Notes under the pieces: model-generated
What the model was told of the DNA's origin: nothing
Database searches by the model: none
Seen by the model: only the letters and a program-made list of their open reading frames with translations
Position numbers and translations under genes: made by a program
Assembly: GCA_009781005.1 (NCBI GenBank)
Contig: WQYX01000027.1
Coordinates: forward strand, 1 to 45,368
Direction of reading: 5' to 3'
Length of the DNA: 45,368 bases
From: Polyangiaceae bacterium
GTDB taxonomy: Bacteria; Myxococcota_A; Polyangia; Polyangiales; Polyangiaceae
Part shown: piece by piece, positions 1 to 8,333 of the stretch
Layout: every line of letters begins with the position of its first letter
Numbering within the stretch: the stretch's first letter is position 1

Positions 1-167
1 AGGTTTTGTGCTTGCCGAATTCTCCTCTGCACAAGGCTTACAACTTTTTCGTCTCTTCCCCTGCGCCCCCTCCTCGCTTCGACCACCAATTCCCTTCGCT
101 TCCACCAGACGGTTCATACAAGGTAGCGCGGAGGGGAAGGTAGCGCGGCGAGCAGCGCGACGCGGCA

Positions 168-1277
168 CTATGCACCTTTTCCGAGAAACTCTTTAATACT
201 GTTTACGATCGCATCCTTGTCGCGAATGTCGCTCGTCACGACGCGTTCGTCCTTGCCGAAGTGCTCGCGCAAATCCTTGATGAATTGGCCGGAGCCGTAC
301 GGGCTCTCGACCTGGCCATACGCGAACATATTTACGCGCGGCAGCATCTTCTGTTTGAGAATGTCAACGCACGAAAGCGTGTCGTCCATTGACCAATTGT
401 CACCGTCGGAGAAATGGAAAGGATAAATATTCCACTCTTCCGACGGGTAATGTTCATCCATGATTTGCGAGCAAAGCTTGTACGCGCTCGAGATCATGGT
501 GCCGCCCGACTCGCGTGTATGAAAGAAGGTCTCGCGGTCCACCTCGCGCGCGACGGCATCGTGAATGATGTAGCGGCTTTCGAGGCCTTTGTACTGCCTA
601 GAGAGCCACGTATCGATCCAGAAGCTCTCGATACGAACGATCTCCTTCTGCTCGTCGCCCATCGATCCGGACACGTCCATCATGTAGAGGATCACGGCGT
701 TCGCAACGGGTTCGGATTCGGTTTTCCAACTGCGATAACGCTTGTCGTCTGGAATAGGCACGACAACAGGTTTTTCCGGAACGTACGAGCCCATCGAGAT
801 TTGACGCTTCAGCGCCTCGCGGAAGGTGCGCCGAAAATGGCGCAGCGACTCGGGGCCAACTCGCCGGACACCTGTATAGCGATCCTTGGCATTGATGATC
901 TTGCTCTTGCCCTTGTCCTGGATATCGGGGAGCTCGAGCTCCTCACCGAGAATGGCTGCAAGCTCGTCGAGCGTGACATCGACTTCGAGCGCATGCTCGC
1001 CCGCACCCTGCCCGGCTTGCTTGCCGCCCTCGCCTTCTTGCTGCTCGCCGCCCACGGGATCGCCGGGTTTGCCGTCGCCCTGACCTGCACCGCCCTGCTG
1101 CTTGTCGCCAAAACGAAAGCGCGGAATATCGATTTGCGGAACGGGAATGGATACGAGATCTTTGCCTTTGCGACCGACGAGCTCCCCCTGCGAAATGTAT
1201 TTGCGCAGGTTCTGTCGGATCTTGCCGCGAACGATTGCGCGGAAGCGCGAGTGATCCTGGTCGATCTTCAACGACAT
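168..1277 (-). CDS. DUF444 (YeaH/YhbH) vWA-like protein
   Basis: A 369-residue protein of the DUF444 family. Seen: a basic N-terminal segment (1-58), a Gly/Gln/Glu-rich low-complexity linker (about 60-95), and a C-terminal von Willebrand A-like domain with the metal-site motif DVSGSMG at 201-207. The ATG at 1277 follows an AGGGGA ribosome site at good distance. Known: in many bacteria this gene sits with the serine kinase PrkA (YeaG) and a SpoVR-like protein in a stress or stationary-phase operon. Here the upstream side holds only an MFS remnant and a repeat, so PrkA is not adjacent. A SpoVR partner could lie beyond the left edge. The role of the vWA protein itself is not settled. Family call is firm, function is not. 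Confidence 0.93.
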   Translation of the reverse strand: MSLKIDQDHSRFRAIVRGKIRQNLRKYISQGELVGRKGKDLVSIPVPQIDIPRFRFGDKQQGGAGQGDGKPGDPVGGEQQEGEGGKQAGQGAGEHALEVDVTLDELAAILGEELELPDIQDKGKSKIINAKDRYTGVRRVGPESLRHFRRTFREALKRQISMGSYVPEKPVVVPIPDDKRYRSWKTESEPVANAVILYMMDVSGSMGDEQKEIVRIESFWIDTWLSRQYKGLESRYIIHDAVAREVDRETFFHTRESGGTMISSAYKLCSQIMDEHYPSEEWNIYPFHFSDGDNWSMDDTLSCVDILKQKMLPRVNMFAYGQVESPYGSGQFIKDLREHFGKDERVVTSDIRDKDAIVNSIKEFLGKGA

Positions 1278-1365
1278 CGTGAGTTCCCCTCATAAACAGT
1301 TTAACACGCGAACCCAAAAGGGAGCACGCTGAATTCGTTTGAGCACACCCGCCGCATGGCTCTGC

Positions 1366-1692
1366 TGCTCTCGTGCTATCGTCGTCGCAATTGCACTGAC
1401 GGTCGAAGCTCGCGCTCTGCGTAAGACTCATCGCCCCGCCACCGTCTTCGCGCTTGGCGGTGCCATGCACTATGCATGGGTTTTCACGGCGTACATGCTT
1501 ACGTCGACCATCACGGTGCCAATCTATGGCAAATTCGCCGATCTTTACGGGCGAAAGCCCGTGATGCTCCTCGCGATCGCGCTGTTTCTCGCCGGATCTG
1601 CCGCGAGTCTGCCGCGAGCGGACAGGCGCACACGATGGCGCAACTCATCGTCTTTCGCGCAATCCAAGGCAGCGCAGCGAGCGCGCGGATGG
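1366..1692 (+). pseudogene. MFS transporter remnant (EmrB/QacA-like, N-terminal part)
   Basis: Reading the plus strand gives typical DHA2 major facilitator sequence: an AIVVAIAL segment near 1372, then HYAWVFTAYMLTSTITVPIY and GKFADLYGRKPVMLL (about 1474-1578), which match transmembrane helices 2-3 and the conserved DxxGRR/K loop. The frame then breaks. The 11-bp unit TCTGCCGCGAG is tandemly duplicated at 1597-1607 and 1608-1618; removing one copy restores the frame into GQAHTMAQLIVFRAIQG, the next conserved MFS segment. Homology stops near 1692, just before a repeat element that begins at 1703. Only about 110 of roughly 450-500 residues remain, so it cannot be functional. Confidence 0.75.
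1597..1618 (+). repeat. 11-bp tandem duplication causing the MFS frameshift
   Basis: TCTGCCGCGAG occurs twice in immediate tandem. Eleven bases shift the frame; deleting one unit joins two reading frames into continuous MFS sequence. This is the visible inactivating lesion, although the gene is also truncated. Confidence 0.8.
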
Positions 1693-1702
1693 GGCCACAA
1701 CT

Positions 1703-1801
1703 GACCGCACCGCAGGCCCCCCCTGAGGTCCTCGCCGCAGGCGGGGCCGACAGCGCCGAAGGTGCCGTCGATGCCGAGATCGCGGCAAATCGAAAGCGGT
1801 C
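1703..1801 (-). repeat. TIR element, copy A (partial, 99 bp)
   Basis: Read on the minus strand it starts GACCGCTTTCGATTTGCCGC and ends with GGGGCCTGCGGTGCGGTC, matching the left end and an internal block of the copies at 21478 and 24008. The middle differs and the right inverted terminus is missing. Its first bases GA supply the end of the TGA stop codon of the acidic-protein gene (1800-1802). It directly abuts the truncated end of the MFS remnant. Confidence 0.75.
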
Positions 1802-2810
1802 ACACGGGACGAAACGCCTGCACGCCAGCCGTTCCCGTAGCCACGAGGTAGCCGCGTGCGCCGTCCCAACGGAGCGCCGTAATGCTCACGCTCTCGTCGT
1901 CGCCCGCGCCGTCGTCGATCTCCGCAACGATGCGCGCAACGCCGTCCGGACGGATGCGCACGAGCAGAACGCGCGACGGCTCCTGCACGGCAACAACGGC
2001 GCTGCCGCCCGGCAGAATCGCCGCCGCCGTGAGACCGCCGGCTTCGTCGAGACGCCGCCACGTAGCGTCGCGCGGGCTATGGTCTTCGCCGGGCACGAGG
2101 ACGAGTGCACCATTGTCGGACGCTGGTTCGACGTCGCCGTCACCGGACGCCGCATCGAGCGGGACGCGCTCCCACGCGCGATCGTCCCAGCGCAGCTCCT
2201 CGTCCTCGGCAATCATCGTCGGGTCGAACAAGATCTCGTCGCCCACGTCCCCGCCGTCATCGGCGTCGAGTTCAGGCAGATCTTCTTCGCGCAGCTCCTC
2301 GTCCTCGTCGAGTGGCCCCTCCTCACCGCTGTCGGCGGTCACCGACGGCTCGTCGGCAAACGCGAGATCGTCGTCGAACACGCGTGAATCGGCTTCGTCT
2401 TCTTCGACGAGCCGCTCCTCGGATCCCGACGCGAGATCGAAGGCGCCGACATCCAGCTCCTTGGCTTCCTCTGCATCCTCGAGCCAGCCGTTTTCTTCGC
2501 CGTCGACGACGAAGTCGATGGGATCGTCATCGGCGACGGCGTCGTCGAGCGCATCCGTCACATGGGCAAGCTCGTCGATCTCCTCATGAATGAACGACTC
2601 CTCATCGAGGTCGTCGCCGTCGAGCGGCGGCAGATCGAGATCTTCATCCTCGGGCATAGCGCGCTCGGTCGGCGTCGTCCGGAGTCGATCCATCAACATG
2701 ACGGTACCAGGGGTGTCCGCGTCGTCCAGATTCTCTCTTGCTCCCGCTTCTCTCGCACGCCTTGGTCGCAGCCGCGGCACACGCGATGCAGCGCCCCGCT
2801 TGGCAGTCAT
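1800..2810 (-). CDS. Acidic hypothetical protein with C-terminal beta-propeller-like start
   Basis: Not recognised as a named family. With a start at 2810 it has 336 residues: a short basic N-terminus (Arg-rich, about 30 residues), a very acidic central region (long runs of Asp/Glu with few hydrophobics, about 50-210), and a C-terminal part with WD/YncE-like beta-strand patterns (AAAILPGGSAVVAV, ALRWDGARGYLVATGTAGV). The protein ends abruptly after one or two propeller-like strands, exactly where repeat copy A begins and supplies the stop, so it may be a truncated longer protein. The start is uncertain: ATG at 2699 is an alternative; the reading frame is open to 3095. Neither start has a strong ribosome site. 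Confidence 0.6.
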   Translation of the reverse strand: MTAKRGAASRVPRLRPRRAREAGARENLDDADTPGTVMLMDRLRTTPTERAMPEDEDLDLPPLDGDDLDEESFIHEEIDELAHVTDALDDAVADDDPIDFVVDGEENGWLEDAEEAKELDVGAFDLASGSEERLVEEDEADSRVFDDDLAFADEPSVTADSGEEGPLDEDEELREEDLPELDADDGGDVGDEILFDPTMIAEDEELRWDDRAWERVPLDAASGDGDVEPASDNGALVLVPGEDHSPRDATWRRLDEAGGLTAAAILPGGSAVVAVQEPSRVLLVRIRPDGVARIVAEIDDGAGDDESVSITALRWDGARGYLVATGTAGVQAFRPV

Positions 2811-3087
2811 GAACTCACGCACGCACCTCTGGCTAAGACTTGCGGCCGTTGCCATTCTCGCGGTGCTCTTCCTCCTGCCGAGAAGTCCCAGGCGCGCGGA
2901 GCGCACAGCAGCAAGAGCCACGCATGATCGATCGTTCATGACGTCGGCATCTGCTGCGATGCGCGAAGTTGGTTCTGCGACACGTGTCGAAAATCCTGCC
3001 GCTCTCGGTCGTGCACTTGCGCCCGAGAGCCGCGCAACGCCCGAGGTCGTCCCGAACGAACCAACCACGACCGATGCAACTAATTGA
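2809..3087 (+). CDS. Possible small membrane-anchored protein
   Basis: A 92-residue open frame with one hydrophobic N-terminal helix (WLRLAAVAILAVLFLLP, about residues 8-24) followed by a basic, then Pro/Thr-rich tail. No family recognised. The ATG overlaps, in head-to-head fashion, the CAT of the proposed start of the minus-strand acidic-protein gene, and there is no clear ribosome site, so it may be spurious. The hydrophobic helix followed by a polar region is the only argument that it is real. Confidence 0.35.
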   Translation: MNSRTHLWLRLAAVAILAVLFLLPRSPRRAERTAARATHDRSFMTSASAAMREVGSATRVENPAALGRALAPESRATPEVVPNEPTTTDATN

Positions 3088-3161
3088 TATTGCATTACTT
3101 TTTCGAAGTTTGCACGCGACCATTGTCACGCCCGCAAACTTCCCTCAGGCTCTCGGCCCCC

Positions 3162-4118
3162 GTGCACCTGCTTGTTCTTTCTCGGAATGCGAGCCTCTAC
3201 TCCACGAGTCGTCTCGTGCTTGCCGCGCGCGCGCGCGATCATCACGTGGTCGTGGCCGACCCGCTCGACATCCACATCGTGATCTCGCGCGGTCGCCCCG
3301 CGATGTTCCTTGGTGATCGTCTGCTGCCGCCAGTCGACTTGGTCGTGCCGCGCATCGGCGCATCGATCACGAACTACGGGCTCGCCGTCGTGCGCCAGTT
3401 CGACATGATGGGCGTACCCGTCCTGAACAACGCCATCGCCATTGCTCGCTCGCGCGACAAGCTTCGCGCCATGCAGCTTCTCACGAAGAAGGACATCGAC
3501 GTTCCAAGGACCGTCTGCGCGCGCACGCCGGACTCTGTCGATGCCGCGCTCGCATTCATTGGCGGCACGCCCGCCATCGTGAAACTTCAGCAGGGCGCGC
3601 AGGGCATTGGAACCATGATCGCCGAGACGCCGCAAGCGGTGACGTCCCTGCTCGAGACGCTCTGGGCGATGGGGCAAGACATCATTTTGCAGGAGTACAT
3701 CGCCGAGTCGAAGGGACGTGATTACCGCGCCATCGTCGTTGGCGGCCGTGTCATCGCGGCGATGCGACGCCAAGCAAAGAAGGGCGAGTTTCGTTCGAAT
3801 TTGCATCGCGGCGGGCTCGGCGTACGCGTTGAGCTGCCGAAGCGCTATCGGCATGCGGCCGTTGGCGCGGTCAAAGTGATGGGCCTCGAAGTCGCCGGTG
3901 TGGACATGCTCGAAGGACGCGACGGTCCGAAGATCCTCGAGATCAATAGCTCGCCCGGGCTCGAGGGCATCGAGCGCACGAGCGGGCTCGACGTTGCCGG
4001 AGCGATCATCGCCCACGCGGAACGCTTCCTCGCGCGCAGAAAGAGGCGCCGACCACATCGCGAACGCGATAGCGTCGTCGAGGCCGAGCAGCGCGCGACG
4101 CGGCTCCGTCACGGCTAA
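3162..4118 (+). CDS. RimK-like ATP-grasp ligase
   Basis: A 318-residue ATP-grasp enzyme of the RimK family, which adds glutamate or other amino acids to a protein or peptide carboxylate (in E. coli, ribosomal protein S6). Seen: N-terminal HLLVLSRNASLYSTSRLVLA matching the RimK start, VPRIG near 58-62, the ATP-binding loop KLQQGAQGIGTM (about 142-153), LQEYIAESKGRDYRA (about 178-192), and the metal-binding ILEINSSPGLEGIE (about 254-267). A 25-residue Arg-rich tail follows. I chose GTG at 3162 because homology begins there; the frame is open back to a TTG at 3084 with no matching sequence. It is followed after 3 bp by the hydratase gene. The true substrate here cannot be read from sequence. Confidence 0.88.
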   Translation: MHLLVLSRNASLYSTSRLVLAARARDHHVVVADPLDIHIVISRGRPAMFLGDRLLPPVDLVVPRIGASITNYGLAVVRQFDMMGVPVLNNAIAIARSRDKLRAMQLLTKKDIDVPRTVCARTPDSVDAALAFIGGTPAIVKLQQGAQGIGTMIAETPQAVTSLLETLWAMGQDIILQEYIAESKGRDYRAIVVGGRVIAAMRRQAKKGEFRSNLHRGGLGVRVELPKRYRHAAVGAVKVMGLEVAGVDMLEGRDGPKILEINSSPGLEGIERTSGLDVAGAIIAHAERFLARRKRRRPHRERDSVVEAEQRATRLRHG

Positions 4119-4121
4119 GAC

Positions 4122-4892
4122 ATGCTCCACATCGAACGCCATGAGGGCGTCGTCGTCTGGACGATCGACCGCCCGGCTGCGAAGAACGCGCTCGACCATG
4201 CGACGATCGCCGCGCTGGCCGAAGCTCTCGAGGAAGCGAGACACGACGCAAGAGTCCGCGCCGTGATCCTCACGGGCGCCGGGCAGACGTTCGTGTCTGG
4301 CGGAGATCTGCGCGAGCTTCGCGAGAAGAACTCGCGCGAGGAGGCAGAGCGCTTCAGCGATCTCGGTTGGCATCTCTGCCACGCCATGACAGAGGTCCCC
4401 TTCCCTGTCCTCTGCGCGCTGCCCGGCCCCGCGATTGGTGGAGGTGCGGAGCTCGCGATGGCGTGCGACATACGCATCGCCGATGCGCGCGCGAAGCTCT
4501 CGTTCAAGCAGGTCCGCATGGGCGTGACCACGGCGTGGGGTACGGCCGCGCGTCTCGTCGCGAGCGTCTCGGCAGGCACGGCTGCACGTCTGCTCTACGC
4601 AGGACACGAGCTCACCGCAGAAGAAGCACGCACACTCGGCCTCGTCGATGAGGTGACCGAGGACGGGCGCGCGCTCGAAACGGCCATGGCGTGGGCCGGA
4701 GACATCGCGCGCGGATCACCGTCGGCCATCGCAGAGATGAAGCGCCTCGTACGCGCCGCAATGGCACCCGCGCACGACGTCCGCGCGCTCGAGCGCAAAG
4801 TCTTCACGGACACGTGGTGCAGTGCCGATCATCAAGAGGCAGTCGAGGCGTTCTTCGAGCGACGCCCTGCGCGTTGGAGTGTGAAACCGTGA
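4122..4892 (+). CDS. Enoyl-CoA hydratase/isomerase family protein
   Basis: A 256-residue crotonase-fold protein. Seen: the first oxyanion-hole region TGAGQTFVSGGDLREL (51-66), the second oxyanion hole and first acidic residue in AIGGGAELAMACDIRIAD (104-121; Glu110), and LSFKQVRMGVTT (127-137). In classical enoyl-CoA hydratases a second catalytic Glu sits in the F-x-Q-P-E-I position; here that place is Arg132. That makes a plain hydratase less certain and leaves room for an isomerase, decarboxylase or other crotonase activity. The gene begins 3 bp after the RimK-like gene and its stop overlaps the next start (GTGA), so the three genes are probably co-translated. Confidence 0.88.
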   Translation: MLHIERHEGVVVWTIDRPAAKNALDHATIAALAEALEEARHDARVRAVILTGAGQTFVSGGDLRELREKNSREEAERFSDLGWHLCHAMTEVPFPVLCALPGPAIGGGAELAMACDIRIADARAKLSFKQVRMGVTTAWGTAARLVASVSAGTAARLLYAGHELTAEEARTLGLVDEVTEDGRALETAMAWAGDIARGSPSAIAEMKRLVRAAMAPAHDVRALERKVFTDTWCSADHQEAVEAFFERRPARWSVKP

Positions 4893-6142
4893 AAATCCGC
4901 TCGCACGTGAGAACGTTCGTCGCCGTCTTTGGTCTGATCGGTTGTCCGTCGCAACAGCCACCGAACCCCGCGGCAGATGCCCCGGATCTCGACGACGCGG
5001 TCGATGCGATCGAGCCAAACATCTACTTGAGTGCAGATGCCGAAGCTCCACTCGCGACGCAGATCGACGAGAAACTGGAAGGTGCACTCTACACGAAAGA
5101 GGTCCGAGCTGCTTTCCGCGTTGCCGGATGTGGCGGCGACGACGCGCTCATCCCACCGAACATCGACAGGGCCATGGTAGATGCGCACTGCGCTGCGCTC
5201 ACGGCAGGCTATGCCGAGTACAAGAAGGAGTGGCTCGACGTCGCGATGCCGTTCATCGCGAAGATCAGGCCGGCCAACACCCCGAGCGTCGTGGTCTATC
5301 CTTTCGGCGGCGGAGATCTCGTAAGCGCTCTCGCGACCTATCCGGACGGCACGGAGTTCACGACAATTTCACTCGAGATTGCGGGTGACGTGCGCGGCAT
5401 CCTCAAGGCCGACAACGAGCATCTCGAACGGCAGCTTGCAACGCTGCGCAGTCACCTCGGCAAGCTCTTTTTGAAGGCGCACAGCCGGACGATCAATCTC
5501 GACATCGAAACGCACGGCGCCATCCCCGGCGAGATTGCCTTCACCATGGCTGCACTGGCCATCCATGGCTACGAGCCCGTCACGCTGCGCTACTTCAGTA
5601 TCGAGGATGATGGCGCGCTGCACTGGCTCACGGAAGAGGAGATCGAGCAAGCCGACAACACTCGCAAGAAGGGTCGCGGAGGTCCGTTCTCGAATGCCGA
5701 GATCCGTTTCAAGAAACCAGGCGACACGAGGATTCGAATCCTTCGTCACATCGCCTTCGATCTGTCGAACACGACGCTGGCGGGCAAACCTGGATTGCTC
5801 CGGCACCTCGATACGAAGGCCAAAGTTTCGACGATGACGAAGGCCGCGAGTCACTTGCTATGGGACGACAAAAACTTTTCGACCCTTCGCGATTGGCTCA
5901 TGAAGCACACCGATTGGATGATCTCCGACACAACGGGCGTGCCGCCGCGTATCGCGAAAAAATACGGCTTCGTGCAGGACGTGTACGGCCAGTACGAGTG
6001 GCCCGAGCCCTTCGGCACCGCGGACAACAAAGACGCGACCGACTTTCGCGATCTGTTCAAAGGTCACGATCCCTTGCCGTTTCGATACGGCTACCCGGAC
6101 AACAAGAGTCACGGCCACATCGTCGTCACGCGCAGACTCTGA
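4889..6142 (+). CDS. Predicted lipoprotein of unknown function
   Basis: A 417-residue protein starting at GTG 4889, which overlaps the stop of the hydratase gene (GTGA) and follows a GGAG ribosome site. The N-terminus has a short basic segment and hydrophobic stretch ending in the lipobox-like FGLIGC, so it is probably lipid-anchored. The mature part has no motif I recognise; a Trp-rich C-terminal third (HTDWMISDTTGVPPRIA, QYEWPEPFG) looks well folded. The context with a ligase and a crotonase does not indicate a pathway. Confidence 0.8.
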   Translation: MKIRSHVRTFVAVFGLIGCPSQQPPNPAADAPDLDDAVDAIEPNIYLSADAEAPLATQIDEKLEGALYTKEVRAAFRVAGCGGDDALIPPNIDRAMVDAHCAALTAGYAEYKKEWLDVAMPFIAKIRPANTPSVVVYPFGGGDLVSALATYPDGTEFTTISLEIAGDVRGILKADNEHLERQLATLRSHLGKLFLKAHSRTINLDIETHGAIPGEIAFTMAALAIHGYEPVTLRYFSIEDDGALHWLTEEEIEQADNTRKKGRGGPFSNAEIRFKKPGDTRIRILRHIAFDLSNTTLAGKPGLLRHLDTKAKVSTMTKAASHLLWDDKNFSTLRDWLMKHTDWMISDTTGVPPRIAKKYGFVQDVYGQYEWPEPFGTADNKDATDFRDLFKGHDPLPFRYGYPDNKSHGHIVVTRRL

Positions 6143-6268
6143 AAAGTCGCAGCGGCACCCGATCGGATCGTTGATCGCTCGCCCGTCCGTGGCGCGCATG
6201 CTCTCAAGGTGCGTCGGGACGTGCTGGAACCGTGTGTCCCCGTAACATGTCGCGCGTGGATCGACCTT

Positions 6269-6286
6269 CGCATCCCGCAGGATGCG
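6269..6286. other. Short inverted repeat upstream of the PEGA protein gene
   Basis: CGCATCC-CGCA-GGATGCG forms a 7-bp stem with a 4-base loop in the 202-bp gap between two plus-strand genes. It could be a weak terminator of the upstream gene or an operator. No U-tract follows. The rest of the gap shows no recognised feature. Confidence 0.3.
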
Positions 6287-6344
6287 AGATGTTCCAGATG
6301 GCCGCTAGGGATCGCGCCACGTGGACGCACATCGAGGAGCAGCG

Positions 6345-7475
6345 ATGAAACGGATCGCGACCTTCGTGTTCGCCTTCGTGATCGCCGCGGGGCGCCATGC
6401 GTACGCCGTGGAGCCGTCGCCAAACTCGGAAGCGGCCGACACGCTCTTCTACGAAGCGCGTGCGCTCATGAAGAGCGGTCGTTATGCCGAGGCTTGCCCG
6501 AAGCTCGAGGAGAGCTTGAAGATCGACGGCGGGATTGGCACTCGCTATAACCTTGCAGACTGCAACGAACACATCGGAAAGCTCGCGACCGCATATCGCG
6601 GTTTCTCCGAAGTCGTCGTGTTTGCAAGAGCTGCAGACCAGCGCGAACGCGAAGAGCTCGCAACCAAACGAGCGCACGATCTCGAGCCGAGACTGCCGAG
6701 GCTGATCATCGACGCCGGGAGCACGGTGCCCGAGGTGGAAATCCGGCGCGACGGCGAGACGGTGGGACCACAGTCTTTGGGCACACCCGTCGCCGTCGAT
6801 CCCGGAACGCACACGATCACGGCCTCGGCGCCCGGCAGGCAGACGTGGGCAGAGACCGTGAACGCCGTCGAGGGGGCGACCGTCCGAGTGACGTTGCCGC
6901 GGGACTTGCCATCGACGCAAACGGCAGCAATCGCGGCGCCGGATGTGCCCCCATCCCTCACGCCGACGATGCCCGTCGTGCCTCCCCGAGCGACTGCCGC
7001 TGCGCCGATCACACCGACTCGAGCACCTGTCGGAAGGACCACGCTCACGAGCGCACCACCACCGGACTTTCCGTCTCCTGTCGTCGAGCATGGGACGTCG
7101 GCGCAGCGTGTGGCGGGTTACACGGTGCTTGGCCTCGGCGTCGTTGGTCTCGGAGTCGGTGGGGCCTTCGGGTTGCGTTCGCTCTCCAAGCACAATGACG
7201 CCAAGGATCATTGCGTGAACGACCAATGCGACGCCGACGGCGTGCGGTTGCGAAAGCAGGCGCTCGATGCAGGCAACGTCGCGACGTTCACGGCCATGGG
7301 TGGAGCCGTGGCGCTCGTGAGCGGGTTCGTGCTCATCATCACCGCACCATCGAGGACAGATTCAGAGCCGTCGACCGCGACGCGCGACGCGCCAACGACA
7401 GCGAGCGTGCTTCGCGCGGCACCCGTCATTGGACCGATGGGCGGTGGCGTCCTGGTGGAAGGGGTGCTGCCGTGA
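6345..7475 (+). CDS. TPR/PEGA-type membrane protein
   Basis: A 376-residue protein starting at ATG 6345 with a strong GAGGAG ribosome site 6 bases upstream. Seen: a signal peptide (about 1-23, ending HAYA), a TPR-like region (about 30-115: LFYEARALMKSGRYAEACPK, LADCNEHIGKLATAYRGF), a PEGA-like beta domain (about 120-190: PEVEIRRDGETVG, VDPGTHTITASAPG), a long Pro/Thr/Ala-rich linker, then two hydrophobic segments (GYTVLGLGVVGLGVGGAFGL and a second near 320-340) flanking a small loop with two Cys. This architecture is common and paralogous in myxobacteria; the specific role is unknown. Its stop overlaps the next start (GTGA). Confidence 0.85.
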   Translation: MKRIATFVFAFVIAAGRHAYAVEPSPNSEAADTLFYEARALMKSGRYAEACPKLEESLKIDGGIGTRYNLADCNEHIGKLATAYRGFSEVVVFARAADQREREELATKRAHDLEPRLPRLIIDAGSTVPEVEIRRDGETVGPQSLGTPVAVDPGTHTITASAPGRQTWAETVNAVEGATVRVTLPRDLPSTQTAAIAAPDVPPSLTPTMPVVPPRATAAAPITPTRAPVGRTTLTSAPPPDFPSPVVEHGTSAQRVAGYTVLGLGVVGLGVGGAFGLRSLSKHNDAKDHCVNDQCDADGVRLRKQALDAGNVATFTAMGGAVALVSGFVLIITAPSRTDSEPSTATRDAPTTASVLRAAPVIGPMGGGVLVEGVLP

Positions 7476-8323
7476 CGACGTGCGCCCTGCGGTGGACCCT
7501 GCCGGTCAGCGTTGCCATGCTTCTAACCCAATGCAACACGATCCTCGACAACAAGGAGGGCTTCCTTGCCATGCCGGAAGAGGCGGGCCCGCAGGAAGAG
7601 GCAGGCACACCAGTGTCCACGCCCGATGGATCCGTGCAAGATCCCGGTAGCGATGCCGGCTCCCCCATTCAAGGCAACCCGTCGTGTGCGTCGAACGAGC
7701 AGCGCTGCGGAACCACGTGCGTCGCCCAGGACGATCCCCACTATGGCTGTGGGCAGATCGATTGCACGCCGTGCGCGATGGCTCACGCCAGCGCCGCATG
7801 CAACGGGCGGACCTGCGTCATGGATACGTGCAATGCCGGATATGCGGACTGCAATCAGCAAGACACGGATGGTTGCGAGACGGATTTGTCAAAGGACATC
7901 CAAAACTGCGGGACGTGTTCCAATGCATGCCCCACGTCACCCAACGCCACGGTGACATGCGTGGGCGGCACCTGCCAGCTCGCGTGCGACCCCACCTTCC
8001 ATCTTTGCGGAGGAGCGTGCACCCCGGATGCGAACCCTTCCGCATGCGGCCCAACTTGCGAGGATTGTCCCGCACCTGCGAATGCCGTTGCCACGTGCGC
8101 AGATAACCAATGTTCCGGAAACTGCTTATCCGGATTTGCCGATTGCGACACGCTCGCGGAGAACGGCTGCGAGGCTGTCCTCGCGACCGATCCGCTCAAT
8201 TGCGGAGTGTGCGGGGTTTCGTGCAATGGCGCGCTTTGCGTCGACGGCAAGTGCCAAGATCCCGTCGTCCCCTCCGTTGACGCAGGCTCTCCCGATGCGC
8301 AGCCAGCCCCCCTGCCACCCTAA
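7472..8323 (+). CDS. Cys-rich lipoprotein
   Basis: A 283-residue predicted lipoprotein starting at GTG 7472, which overlaps the preceding stop and follows GGAAGGGG. The signal ends at the lipobox-like MLLTQC. After a low-complexity Pro/Gly/Asp stretch come repeated Cys-rich units with the pattern G-x-A-D-C-(x)n-D-G-C-E and NCGxCxxxC (for example GYADCNQQDTDGCETDL, NCGTCSNAC, GFADCDTLAENGCEAVL), the type seen in secreted or surface proteins of myxobacteria. Such proteins are sometimes mislabelled tryptophan synthase alpha chain; nothing here supports an enzyme. Translational coupling suggests it works with the PEGA/TPR protein at the envelope. Confidence 0.82.
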   Translation: MTTCALRWTLPVSVAMLLTQCNTILDNKEGFLAMPEEAGPQEEAGTPVSTPDGSVQDPGSDAGSPIQGNPSCASNEQRCGTTCVAQDDPHYGCGQIDCTPCAMAHASAACNGRTCVMDTCNAGYADCNQQDTDGCETDLSKDIQNCGTCSNACPTSPNATVTCVGGTCQLACDPTFHLCGGACTPDANPSACGPTCEDCPAPANAVATCADNQCSGNCLSGFADCDTLAENGCEAVLATDPLNCGVCGVSCNGALCVDGKCQDPVVPSVDAGSPDAQPAPLPP

Positions 8324-8333
8324 AAGGGCCCAG

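Noticed and set aside
120..148. Direct repeat AAGGTAGCGCGG at the left edge
   Set aside because: Only two 12-bp copies 17 bp apart in GC-rich non-coding sequence; no further structure, so no feature is claimed. Positions 1-167 otherwise show nothing.
1703..1801. Insertion sequence with transposase
   Set aside because: The element copies are 28-189 bp and encode nothing; no transposase gene was found in the window, so only a non-autonomous or structural repeat can be claimed.
3126..4607. 493-codon minus-strand frame over the RimK-like and crotonase genes
   Set aside because: Both plus-strand genes have intact motifs; the antisense product is low-complexity Arg/His/Asp-rich.
7472..8323. Tryptophan synthase alpha chain label for the Cys-rich protein
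   Set aside because: No TIM-barrel or TrpA motif; only a lipoprotein signal and Cys-rich repeats.
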